From NCBI GenBank assembly GCA_002501605.1, contig DANW01000026.1, positions 1-64,000 on the forward strand: a DNA stretch of 64,000 bases. The letters run 5' to 3'. Below, in pieces: positions 9,455 through 17,854 of the stretch. Each line of letters opens with the position of its first letter. The first letter of the stretch is position 1. The notes under the pieces are model-generated. The model worked only from the letters and a program-made list of their open reading frames with translations. It was not told the DNA's origin and did not search any database. Position numbers and translations under genes: made by a program. Source of the DNA: Euryarchaeota archaeon UBA28. GTDB taxonomy: Archaea; Thermoplasmatota; Poseidoniia; Poseidoniales; Thalassarchaeaceae.

Positions 9455-10390
9455 CTAGTCACCTCTATCTGTCTTGATTGATGCTGAAACCAGAATCATT
9501 AATACCGTAAGAAAAACTCCTGTATTTGGCAGGTTAGAACTTACCACCTCATCAATCATATCGTCCTCATTTCCCCCTTGATCATCCGGTTCCTCTTCGT
9601 TCACTGGAGGGGGTTCAACAGTAACTCTGACACTATCACTGGCTCTCACAGATCCGCCAGAGTTCGTGGCACCGTTCGATGAGATTTCAACTTCCACCTC
9701 ACAGTTTCTTTGAGGGTGGCTTTGAGACGCAGTTATCACCAAAGGTGAGGAAATTCCATTCTGTATATCACGACTAGTGAGTTCGTCTAGGGAGCTAGTT
9801 GTCAGCAATGGGCAATTGTCAGATATTTCTACAGATCCAACCCTATCTACTGCGTTACCTAGATTCCCAACTAACACCTGGAGTGTCATTTCCGAGCCCG
9901 AATTCATCGGACCCACTGGTTCGGATATGCTGATTTCCAAATCATATATGGTTGGAATCAACAGATCACCTGTGCCACTTCTTGAGTCTGGAATTGGTTG
10001 AGGTACTGAACCCCTCGACACCAAAAGACCTGTGATACTGAACTCCTCAGTAGTTTCGGCGGGATTATCCCTGACATTAATGCCTGATATTGCGAGGGTG
10101 AATGTTTTATTATTGCCAGCACCTATAGTCTCAGACTCTGGACCGTCATGTTCACCCTCAAAGGGTATTTCATATTCGAAATCCACGGTGATTGGTAACA
10201 GCTCATTATTCGAAACGAAGAATGATACACTCACCGTCCCAGTTGAACTCAATTTGAAGGGATTATCCTCGTCCTCTTGGGGGTATTCAATTCCTAGTTC
10301 CCAACCCGGTGGCTCAGGCTGCTGCGAGGACACTATTGGTGAAAGCATGCAAAGTAAAGCAATGGAAGTGACAATAACTCCGACCTTCAA
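9455..10390 (-). CDS. Secreted CARDB-like surface protein with C-terminal LPNTG sorting-like signal
   Basis: A signal peptide (GVIVTSIALLCMLSPIVSSQ) is followed by two Ig/CARDB-like beta-sandwich regions, the second recognisable as PTIYDLEISISEPVGPMNSG with QVLVGNLGNAVD. Then comes an acidic linker (about residues 252-280). The last 25 residues are LPNTG (287-291), a hydrophobic run of about 14 residues and a short charged tail KTDRGD, the tripartite layout of a sortase substrate. A simple C-terminal membrane anchor is the conservative alternative. The gene starts 2 bp after the Mo-hydroxylase FAD subunit, so it is probably co-transcribed with it. Function unknown. Confidence 0.75.
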   Translation of the reverse strand: MKVGVIVTSIALLCMLSPIVSSQQPEPPGWELGIEYPQEDEDNPFKLSSTGTVSVSFFVSNNELLPITVDFEYEIPFEGEHDGPESETIGAGNNKTFTLAISGINVRDNPAETTEEFSITGLLVSRGSVPQPIPDSRSGTGDLLIPTIYDLEISISEPVGPMNSGSEMTLQVLVGNLGNAVDRVGSVEISDNCPLLTTSSLDELTSRDIQNGISSPLVITASQSHPQRNCEVEVEISSNGATNSGGSVRASDSVRVTVEPPPVNEEEPDDQGGNEDDMIDEVVSSNLPNTGVFLTVLMILVSASIKTDRGD

Positions 10391-10392
10391 AC

Positions 10393-11373
10393 TCAGCCCT
10401 CCAGTAGGGCACTACATGCTCTTCTGGTTAGAACTTTGACCATTTTTTTCCTGTATGAGGGCGGATACCAAGTATTTAGAACAGGCTTCACGGACCTCCT
10501 AACCGACTCAGACAACTTAGTCACGCTATCTTTACCATCCCATCCTGCCAAAGCCTGCATGGCCTGTTCGGTGTGCAGCACGGGAATGGACTCTAGACCA
10601 GTTGTGGCGACACGCAAATCCTCGATAACGCCCCCTTCTCTTTTCCATGTCACCGCAACTCCCGCCTCTGGGAAATCCCAGCTTTCTCTCTGCCTTAGTT
10701 TCTGATAATCTCCTTCCCATTCGAATAGGTCCTCAGGGAATGTGATGTGTGTCACTATCTCACCGTTCTTTAGTACATTTCTGGTCATTCCATCAAGTCT
10801 GAAGAACTCATTAATTGGCATCGATCTCGATTCATCGTGTGATGAAAGATGTATGGTTGCACCAAGGCACATCAGAACGGGAGCCAGATCAGCTTGGTAT
10901 GTTGCAACACATAGGTCGTTCTGATTAGGAATTACTCTGCAGTCCGCCCCAGTTCCACAGTCACATTTGTGACACCAATCTATAGACTCTCTCCATTCCT
11001 CAGTTTGATTAAACCAGAAGCACCTAGTATCGAGGCAGATATTTCCTCCTAATGTCGCGGACCTCCTAATCATCACACTGGCTATCTTGCCGGCCGCTTG
11101 GGAGATCAAAGGATGAACAGAATCCGACTCAACTATTTCTTGAAGGCTTACCATGGCTCCTATTCTAAGCGGTGTCATTACATACAACTCATCTATTCCA
11201 GATAATGAGATTACATCCTTCTTGGTATTGATATGCCATTTGTAATTTGGAATAAGATCGGTACCTCCTGAAATCCAATCAAAATCCTTTCCTGCTGATG
11301 ATAATTCTGAGGCTTTTGATAGTGCTTCATCCAATGTACTTGGGACGTGCAAGTTGAACGGTGGCATCCTCAC
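10393..11373 (-). CDS. Molybdenum hydroxylase FAD subunit with [4Fe-4S] insertion (4-hydroxybenzoyl-CoA reductase beta-like)
   Basis: FAD-binding subunit of a xanthine-oxidase family enzyme. FNLHVPSTLDEAL and WISGGTDLIPNYK near the N-terminus and RRSATLGGNIC near residue 103 are the FAD-domain signatures. Between residues 113 and 155 there is a cysteine-rich insertion (Cys 113, 118, 134, 137, 139, 145, 155) absent from CO dehydrogenase and xanthine dehydrogenase. It matches in place and character the [4Fe-4S] loop of 4-hydroxybenzoyl-CoA reductase beta subunits. It overlaps the large-subunit gene by 4 bp. The extra cluster implies an electron path like that of HcrB; the substrate cannot be read from the sequence. 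Confidence 0.87.
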   Translation of the reverse strand: MRMPPFNLHVPSTLDEALSKASELSSAGKDFDWISGGTDLIPNYKWHINTKKDVISLSGIDELYVMTPLRIGAMVSLQEIVESDSVHPLISQAAGKIASVMIRRSATLGGNICLDTRCFWFNQTEEWRESIDWCHKCDCGTGADCRVIPNQNDLCVATYQADLAPVLMCLGATIHLSSHDESRSMPINEFFRLDGMTRNVLKNGEIVTHITFPEDLFEWEGDYQKLRQRESWDFPEAGVAVTWKREGGVIEDLRVATTGLESIPVLHTEQAMQALAGWDGKDSVTKLSESVRRSVKPVLNTWYPPSYRKKMVKVLTRRACSALLEG

Positions 11374-14282
11374 TCCACATCACTCCTATGCCTTCTCTCT
11401 GTGTGCTTCCATGCACTTCCAGCTAGACCTGGGTCTTCTAAATAATCATCCGGGGGTATTACTACAGCAGCCCATCTAGAGTCTTGTTCGTCTCCTGGAA
11501 TCTCAGGGTCTAGTCCGAAAAGAGCACCATTGTGATAGGGGGATGGACTATCTGTAAGCCTTCTTTCCTTATCCCTTCTGGAGTGATTAATTGCCCTGCT
11601 TTGCAGAATTTCCTGTAGGGCTGTGAGCTCCAGCCTAGGGGGTTCCAAGTCTAGAGGTTCTTTGACCCCCTCAGATCTGCACCTTTTCTCAATCGCCTTG
11701 TACAGTCTGTCTGGTGTGATTGGAAGCTCACTAACCCTTACCCCGATTGCATCGTAAACGGCGTTAACAACCGCTGGAAGTATAGGAAGTAGAGGCCCCT
11801 CTCCAGCTTCTTTGGCTCCAAACGGACCTTCGGGGTCATTGGACTCAACGATTATCGGAGTGACCTCTGGCATCTCATGAACCGTAGGTATCTTGTAATC
11901 CAAGAAATCAGGATTCAGAAGATGCCCCGTCCTACCATACTTCATTTCTTCACTGAGGACTTGCCCCATTCCCATGTGGCACGAACCAATAATCTGTCCC
12001 TCCACAGCCAACGGGTTGAGTGCCTTACCGCAATCATGAGCCGCCCAGACCTTCTCAACCTTAGTCTGGCCCGTCTCTATATCCACATCAACCTCTGCGA
12101 CATAGGCAGAAAATGAGTATGCGGGAGCAAGTCCGGCGGCTGCCCCTTTGTGTGCCCTTCCCATCGGGGGTGTACGATACGAACCCGAAGAAACCAATGC
12201 CCCTCTGTCTTCCTGGGCCTTATGCAAGGCTTCCAAGTAAGAAACGCCGACTGCAGGATCTCTCTTATTGAAAATTCGGCGATCACCGATTACTAGACCC
12301 TCGATATTCGATCCTGTAATTTCGCTTGTCGCCTCCAATAACTCGTTTCTTATCTCCATTGCAGCGGAAATAGCCGCATTGGCATTCATGAAAGTGACTC
12401 TCGATGAGTAGGAGCCTAGATCGACTGGAGATGTGTCACTTTCCCTGCTCCTGACTCTAATCATGTCTAGGGGAAGTCCCAGAACTTCAGCCACCGATTG
12501 AGCTACTACAGTATCAGATCCTTGGCCTATATCGGCGGCACCAGTGTGGACCGTGACTCCTCCGTCCATATCGATCTTCAAGTGAACTGTGGCATGAGGG
12601 AACTTGTTTGGATCCCAATGGATCGGGAGCCCACTTCCTGAGATGAAAAACCCACAACCTATTCCTATGCCCTTCCCGAGAGGCATCTTCCTGAATTTTT
12701 CATCCCACCCGGACTCTTCCTTCACCCTTTCAAGACACTCCCTCATGCCTATACTTGTAACTCTAAATCCAGTAATTGTGGCACTGTGAGGAGGCAGTAG
12801 ATTTGCAAGCCTGAAGTCAATCGGGTCAACCCCAAGCTGCTCAGCCAAATCATCAATCCCAGTTTCAACAGCGCACCTCGAATTAACCGCGCCATGGCCC
12901 CTCATGGCACCACTTGCCGGCTTATTTGTCCATACTCTGGCGCCAGTGTAATGGAAAGCTCCAATCTCATAGGGCGCGGTATGGAGGACTCCGTTGTAGT
13001 AAGTAGTCACGTGTCCGAACGATGCAAAGGCACCTCCATCAATCAGGGCATCCGTCTCTATACCGCAGAGTCGCCCCTCCGAGTCTGCATGCAAAGACAT
13101 TGAAATCTTCGAAGGATGCCTACCTCTGTTTACCCAGAAAACCTCCTCTCTATCAAAATTAATTCTGACAGGCCTACCTGTCTTCCTAGCTAGAATAGCT
13201 GCGCACATTTCGTGAGGAAAAGGATCCGACTTCCCGCCAAATCCTCCTCCGACAAATGTCCTGTACACGTTTATTTGATGCATAGGGATGTCCAATACAT
13301 CAGCAAGAGCTCTATGCAAGTAGTGGGGTACCTGTTGAGGAGTGTACAGCGTCAATCTGCCAGAAGGGTCCCAATGAGCCACAACTGCGTGTGGCTCTGT
13401 GAATCCATGATTTACTCCGGTGAAGGTCCAGTCGGAATCATGAGATGCTACTGAACTATCTTTCATTTCAGAAATATTTCCGAACTGCTGGAAAACTCTC
13501 TTCTGAACGTTCGACTCACCGATATGGTACTTCCCTCTGTCATGAATCGGATTTTCGGAATCTTCCAGACCTTGCTTGATATCATGTATGGAATCGAGAA
13601 CCTCGTACTCTACCTCAATTAATCTACATGCCTCTCTAGCTGTAGGCTCATCAATAGCCGCGACACATGCCACTAGGTCGCCAACATGTCTGACTTTCTC
13701 TACAGCCATGGCATGCTCGTCTTTGGTAACTGGAAGGACTCCGAACTTTCCCGGTGCGTCGTCTCCGGTGGCTATTCCCAATACCCCGGGCAAGTCGAGC
13801 GCTTTGCTGATATCGATAGACAATACCCTAGCATAATGGTGAGGGCTCCTGAGGATTCTTCCGATTACCTCTCCCGGGAGCCTGATATCATCTCCATATT
13901 TTGCTTGACCAGTTACTTTCCAGTTACTGTCTACTAGGGATGTAGACTTCCCGATTACTTGGCCACTGATCAAATCATCATGTCTGTGTGCTCCCCATGG
14001 CTGTTCTAAAGAACCCCCCTGTGATCTAGGAATCCTAGAATAATCAGTCGGTTTTGAGAAACGATTCTTACCTCCTGAACCAGGCTTCGAGAACGGTAGC
14101 TTGCCTGGTTGTTGTCGATATCCGACAATCTCGGATTCCTTTACGACATCAGTAGTTATTTTTTCCTTTTCGATATCGCCTACTACATCCTCGGAGTCTA
14201 CGTAAATGTCAGCCTCAACGTTTTCTAAAGAATGCTCTAAGCTCTCGTGCAGCACTCCTTCTGAATCATCTATATCACTCAT
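11370..14282 (-). CDS. Molybdenum hydroxylase large (molybdopterin) subunit, HcrA/xanthine dehydrogenase family
   Basis: Catalytic Mo-cofactor subunit. Family motifs: GKFGVLP and HVGDLVACVA in the a/b hammerhead domain, TFVGGGFGGKSDP, GAMRGHGAVNSR, TGAADIGQGSDTV, and the active-site region GPFGAKEAGEGP with the conserved Glu. The form I CO dehydrogenase loop AYXCSFR is absent. At 970 residues it is about 200 longer than HcrA: an acidic, disordered-looking N-terminal extension of roughly 90 residues and a C-terminal extension of about 100. It sits between the 2Fe-2S and FAD subunits with 4-bp overlaps on both sides. XdhC and MocA-like genes nearby suggest an MCD cofactor. Confidence 0.9.
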   Translation of the reverse strand: MSDIDDSEGVLHESLEHSLENVEADIYVDSEDVVGDIEKEKITTDVVKESEIVGYRQQPGKLPFSKPGSGGKNRFSKPTDYSRIPRSQGGSLEQPWGAHRHDDLISGQVIGKSTSLVDSNWKVTGQAKYGDDIRLPGEVIGRILRSPHHYARVLSIDISKALDLPGVLGIATGDDAPGKFGVLPVTKDEHAMAVEKVRHVGDLVACVAAIDEPTAREACRLIEVEYEVLDSIHDIKQGLEDSENPIHDRGKYHIGESNVQKRVFQQFGNISEMKDSSVASHDSDWTFTGVNHGFTEPHAVVAHWDPSGRLTLYTPQQVPHYLHRALADVLDIPMHQINVYRTFVGGGFGGKSDPFPHEMCAAILARKTGRPVRINFDREEVFWVNRGRHPSKISMSLHADSEGRLCGIETDALIDGGAFASFGHVTTYYNGVLHTAPYEIGAFHYTGARVWTNKPASGAMRGHGAVNSRCAVETGIDDLAEQLGVDPIDFRLANLLPPHSATITGFRVTSIGMRECLERVKEESGWDEKFRKMPLGKGIGIGCGFFISGSGLPIHWDPNKFPHATVHLKIDMDGGVTVHTGAADIGQGSDTVVAQSVAEVLGLPLDMIRVRSRESDTSPVDLGSYSSRVTFMNANAAISAAMEIRNELLEATSEITGSNIEGLVIGDRRIFNKRDPAVGVSYLEALHKAQEDRGALVSSGSYRTPPMGRAHKGAAAGLAPAYSFSAYVAEVDVDIETGQTKVEKVWAAHDCGKALNPLAVEGQIIGSCHMGMGQVLSEEMKYGRTGHLLNPDFLDYKIPTVHEMPEVTPIIVESNDPEGPFGAKEAGEGPLLPILPAVVNAVYDAIGVRVSELPITPDRLYKAIEKRCRSEGVKEPLDLEPPRLELTALQEILQSRAINHSRRDKERRLTDSPSPYHNGALFGLDPEIPGDEQDSRWAAVVIPPDDYLEDPGLAGSAWKHTERRHRSDVE

Positions 14283-14899
14283 GACAATCCACCTGAAAAA
14301 CCCGGATGTGGATCACTCTTTGATGAAGTAGAATCATCAATCCCCTTTCCTGAAACCAATATTTCAGAGGCCTTGGAAATCGACTCAACTATCTGTTGAT
14401 ACCCCGTACATCTACATAGATTTCCCTCGATAGCGGTTTTTATCTCCGCCTTTGTTGGAGATGGGTTCCTCTCCAGCAAGGCCGCTGAAACAACTAGAAA
14501 GCCAGGAGTGCAAAAACCACATTGGCTCCCACCGCATTCAGCAAATGTCTGCTGAATTGGATGCAAATAGTGACCTGAAGACAATCCTTCCACAGTAGTG
14601 ATTGAACTACTCCTCGCTTCTTGTGCCAATACTAGACAGGAAAGTTTCGGGGTACCATTTATCATCACACTACAGCAACCACATGTTCCCATATCGCACC
14701 CTCTTTTTGTGCCGAGACTTCCGCCTTGATCCCTCAATACGTCTAGAAGAATCGCATTGCTATCGATGAAGAAATCTACGTTCACGCCATTCACAGTTGC
14801 GTTCCATCTGACCTTGTCGGGCCCGGGAACCATTGGTAGGCTATACTGCACCACATACTTACCGGAACAATCAACGACTTGAGTATTTTGTTCCTTCAT
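14279..14899 (-). CDS. Molybdenum hydroxylase [2Fe-2S] subunit
   Basis: Small electron-transfer subunit of 206 residues. The plant-type ferredoxin motif is GCDMGTCGCCSVMINGTPKLSC, and the C-terminal four-helix domain carries CGGSQCGFCTPGFLV and NLCRCTGY. Together these give the two 2Fe-2S clusters normal for CoxS/HcrC/XdhA-type proteins. An N-terminal extension of about 28 residues and a C-terminal tail of about 20 are longer than usual. It starts 6 bp after the HTH regulator and overlaps the large subunit by 4 bp, so the regulator and enzyme are probably one transcript. Confidence 0.94.
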   Translation of the reverse strand: MKEQNTQVVDCSGKYVVQYSLPMVPGPDKVRWNATVNGVNVDFFIDSNAILLDVLRDQGGSLGTKRGCDMGTCGCCSVMINGTPKLSCLVLAQEARSSSITTVEGLSSGHYLHPIQQTFAECGGSQCGFCTPGFLVVSAALLERNPSPTKAEIKTAIEGNLCRCTGYQQIVESISKASEILVSGKGIDDSTSSKSDPHPGFSGGLS

Positions 14900-14905
14900 C
14901 TACTA

Positions 14906-15553
14906 TCAAAGAAGGTCTTCTGACACCTTCTTCATAATCTCAAACTCCGCTCTCTTCATATGCTCACCTAGTGTACTCCTAGCCATGCCAAGTCCCTCGG
15001 CGATATCTTTGAGCTTGATATCTGAGTCGGGGTCGAAATAACCTACATCAATGGCGTAAGAGAGTACTTCCTTCTGTTTATCAGTCAGTCCGTCGGTCCA
15101 ACCATTTCTTTCTTCCTTCCTGAAAGAATTCACACTAATTTTATCTGGCGGAAGTACCACTCTAAGAAGGGCTACGAACCTACTAACAGAGCCAGAAAGT
15201 CCTGATAGCCTAAGCTCCATTCCTCTTGTCGAATCTATCCCGTAAGGGGGGTATACTTGTATGTTCGATAGCTCGATAGCGGATTTAGCAAAGGGATGGC
15301 TACAAAGAATACTCACTACCAATAGATCCCCCTCTTCCTCCAGAACCTCGATAACCTCCAGCCAACTGATTTCTGATAAATCGGTAATCTCTCTTCCTTC
15401 CTTCAGTCGTATCTCGGCTAGTTGAACAACTCCCTTTTCGCTGACAGAAAGATGACTCAGAACCTCTATACTTTCTGCGATCTTCAAGATGTTTGATATG
15501 TCACTAGAGCCGTGCAGAGATGAGATATTCCATCGCAGGTTTACTCTTCTCAT
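14906..15553 (-). CDS. Bacterio-opsin activator-type HTH transcriptional regulator
   Basis: The 215-residue protein ends in the HTH_10 domain typical of archaeal Bat-like regulators: LTDKQKEVLSYAIDVGYFD, then LKDIAEGLGMARSTLGEHMKRAE as the helix-turn-helix. The N-terminal about 150 residues are a beta-rich sensor-like region without a recognised ligand site. It lies directly upstream of the Mo hydroxylase in the same operon, so local control of that enzyme is likely. The ligand is not apparent. Confidence 0.85.
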   Translation of the reverse strand: MRRVNLRWNISSLHGSSDISNILKIAESIEVLSHLSVSEKGVVQLAEIRLKEGREITDLSEISWLEVIEVLEEEGDLLVVSILCSHPFAKSAIELSNIQVYPPYGIDSTRGMELRLSGLSGSVSRFVALLRVVLPPDKISVNSFRKEERNGWTDGLTDKQKEVLSYAIDVGYFDPDSDIKLKDIAEGLGMARSTLGEHMKRAEFEIMKKVSEDLL

Positions 15554-15617
15554 ACAATTCTTAATGACTTTCTCTTATTGAAACCAACGGTGTGAGAATT
15601 TTTATGGAAAATACAAT

Positions 15618-16838
15618 TTATGTCCAATAAGCCTCTCTGATTGCTTGATTTGCCTCCATACACATTACTACGTCAGATGGCCTCTCACTCATCTGAGGGC
15701 CACCACTCAGGTGATCGATAATTGGCTCCACGTTGCTTTCGTTGACGACCCCCCATCCAACCTGAGTGCATGGCGCTATGGGGGAAATAGGCATTGTCCC
15801 TGAAGATGGGTCCCAGGTTGAATAAGAGGGATACCAAGCAGACAAATTCAGAGCATCTCTCAAGTCATCATTCGTTACATTGAGTCCTTCCCCAGAAACT
15901 AGTAGGCCCATTCTCGTTATTGGATCGGCTCCGGAAGAATAGTCCCCAAACTCAGACCTCAATGTCAGTATGACCTTAGATAGCAGTCCTGCAGTCCTGG
16001 GCGTAGCAAATGATGTTCCTGAAGTTTCATGGTATCCGTCGATATCATCATGATTAGGCAGTATCTGGGTCCAATCGGCGGCAATATCGGGGTAAGAACC
16101 ACTCATTGTTTCCTTCTGATCATCCCCCTCCTCGGCATAACCAGAAATTCCAATGCTCCATGGGGGGCCAGCAGTTGAGTCTTGAACGGCTGGAGAAGGG
16201 GAGTTGTCAGCAGCGCCAGCATGAATCTTCTTATTTTCCACTACAGCCACCCTCGTTGCATCTTCTATCCCAGGAACAGGGACAGACCCAATCGGTCCAA
16301 AACTGGTGGTAATTATGTCAACGAGAGGTTGGTTTGCGGCGGCAAGGACAGCAGCATCACTGAACCCTTCAACGAAAAATATCACTGCATCGGGATTCGC
16401 GTCCAGAACTGCCCCGGTAACCGCCGTTCCGTGACCATCTTGGGGATCGTCAAGTATTGGGATATCAGTGTTATCGTCGGGGGAAGTTCCGATTATCCTT
16501 GTGCCTCTAAACCAGACAATATCGGAGGAGGTAATCTTGTCCCAGCAACTTTCCTTGTCGGCGTCGTATCTTTCTTGCCACGTTCCTTCGGTGCTGATGT
16601 CACAGATCATTGTAACATTTAATCCCTCGAGAAGTGAGACGGGAAACGATTCATTCATAATGAAGTGGTTGTGATAAACGTTGATTCCGGTATCAATTGG
16701 GGCGACAACGGTGTATGATTCCAAATCAGGCTTTTCATCTGGCATCGGGATTGCACCCCCCTCTTCTTCCCAAAGTATACAACCGCTCAATAAAGGTACA
16801 AAAAAAATCAGCACAATGCCCATTGCAGTGTATCTCAT
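15618..16838 (-). CDS. Subtilisin-like (S8) serine protease lipoprotein
   Basis: A lipoprotein signal ends in LLSGC with Cys20 as lipidation site, so the protein is anchored outside the cell. The S8 catalytic set is present in order: Asp49 (APIDTGI), His136 (DGHGTAVTG), oxyanion Asn212 (GAADNS) and Ser276 (GTSFATPRTAG). There is no long propeptide, and at 406 residues it is a minimal catalytic domain. It is encoded between xdhC (36 bp upstream) and the HTH regulator (64 bp downstream) in the same direction; a functional link with the Mo enzyme is not evident. The triad is intact, so activity is expected. Confidence 0.85.
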   Translation of the reverse strand: MRYTAMGIVLIFFVPLLSGCILWEEEGGAIPMPDEKPDLESYTVVAPIDTGINVYHNHFIMNESFPVSLLEGLNVTMICDISTEGTWQERYDADKESCWDKITSSDIVWFRGTRIIGTSPDDNTDIPILDDPQDGHGTAVTGAVLDANPDAVIFFVEGFSDAAVLAAANQPLVDIITTSFGPIGSVPVPGIEDATRVAVVENKKIHAGAADNSPSPAVQDSTAGPPWSIGISGYAEEGDDQKETMSGSYPDIAADWTQILPNHDDIDGYHETSGTSFATPRTAGLLSKVILTLRSEFGDYSSGADPITRMGLLVSGEGLNVTNDDLRDALNLSAWYPSYSTWDPSSGTMPISPIAPCTQVGWGVVNESNVEPIIDHLSGGPQMSERPSDVVMCMEANQAIREAYWT

Positions 16839-16874
16839 GCGCCTCGGTGTTGGGGGTATAATTTCATATTTCGG

Positions 16875-17726
16875 CTACCCCGGCCTTCTTTCAAATGACA
16901 GAATCTCAGCGCATATCGCCAATGCAATCTCTTCTGGGGTATCGGCTCCGATATCGAGACCAATCGGACATCTAGCCGGAGACAGCTTTTCTTCAGTCAA
17001 TCCAGATTCAATTGCCGCCTTTCTGAAACCATTCCACTTTGTAGTCGAACCAATAACGCCTACACGAGGAACAATATCTATGATTTCGAGTAGTCCTATG
17101 AGTAGTTCTTGGTCGACGGACCAATCGTGACCCATAACCAGTATATCAGAGAATCTTCTAATTGACGATACAGTCTCATTCTCCAGAAATTCATCAACTG
17201 AACTGCATAAGATATCAGATGCTTTGGGATACCTTTCGAGATTAGAGTATTCGCTTCTGACGTCAAAAACACTATATTTCCAGCCAAGGGTCTCACACAC
17301 TATCGATACAGACATGCCTACATGGCCCCCTCCGGCAATCAATATGTGAGGGACAGGCTCAATCACTTCCAATGACACCTTCAACTGACCTCCGCAAAGG
17401 CTGTCAAGGGCAACGGCCTCTTTTCCCTTCCCCTCTTTGTGCAAAATATAAGTCTCAATTTTACCTCCAGTCTTCCTCATTTTGGATTTATCGTCTGACA
17501 GCATTTCAATCAAGTTTCTCTCGATTTTCATCTCAAGCCCAGCGCCACCAACAGTGCCGAATTTTTCCCCAGTAGATGATATAGCTAGCTTTGCCCCAGG
17601 TTTTCCAGGAACGCTCCCCCTAGCCTCGATAACTGAGGCTAAGGCAACCCTCTCTCCGTGATCCAATCTCTCGACGACCCAAGATAGCACGGCACGTGAC
17701 ATGGTCAGGGGAAAGTGATGGTACAC
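16875..17726 (-). CDS. xdhC: XdhC/CoxI-family molybdenum enzyme maturation factor
   Basis: XdhC proteins bind molybdenum cofactor and promote its sulfuration and insertion into xanthine-dehydrogenase-family enzymes. The 283-residue protein shows both domains: N-terminal ARGSVPGKPGAKLAIS with GTVGGAGLE, and a C-terminal Rossmann-like domain starting HILIAGGGHVGMSV, ending with ARCPIGLDIGADTPEEIALAI. It leads the run of minus-strand genes that ends in the Mo hydroxylase, as in many such clusters. A 128-bp divergent promoter region separates it from the ArsP_2 gene. Confidence 0.92.
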   Translation of the reverse strand: MYHHFPLTMSRAVLSWVVERLDHGERVALASVIEARGSVPGKPGAKLAISSTGEKFGTVGGAGLEMKIERNLIEMLSDDKSKMRKTGGKIETYILHKEGKGKEAVALDSLCGGQLKVSLEVIEPVPHILIAGGGHVGMSVSIVCETLGWKYSVFDVRSEYSNLERYPKASDILCSSVDEFLENETVSSIRRFSDILVMGHDWSVDQELLIGLLEIIDIVPRVGVIGSTTKWNGFRKAAIESGLTEEKLSPARCPIGLDIGADTPEEIALAICAEILSFERRPG

Positions 17727-17802
17727 TTTGGATTTCCGCTAAGTAGTCCTATGGGAAGATTAGATTCACACTACCTCATTCGCTCAATCTTCATCCTCGA
17801 TA

Positions 17803-17827
17803 ATGATGATTTCATCATCTATAATTT
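17803..17827 (+). promoter_or_regulatory. Palindromic operator candidate next to the TATA box of the ArsP_2 gene
   Basis: A perfect 7-2-7 inverted repeat, ATGATGA-TT-TCATCAT, occupies 17803-17818. Immediately downstream is CTATAATTT (17819-17827), a good archaeal TATA box centred about 32 bp from the ATG at 17855, so the leader would be very short or absent. The repeat covers the position of a BRE/activator site and could bind a metal- or redox-responsive regulator. One such repeat in 64 kb is expected by chance several times, so the placement is the main argument. Confidence 0.45.
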
Positions 17828-17854
17828 GATATCCAAACAATCATCCGTTGACAT

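Noticed and set aside
11370..14899. Aerobic carbon monoxide dehydrogenase (CoxMSL)
   Set aside because: The large subunit has GAMRGHGAVNSR where form I has AYXCSFR, and the FAD subunit has the Hcr-type cysteine insertion, so CO oxidation is not supported.
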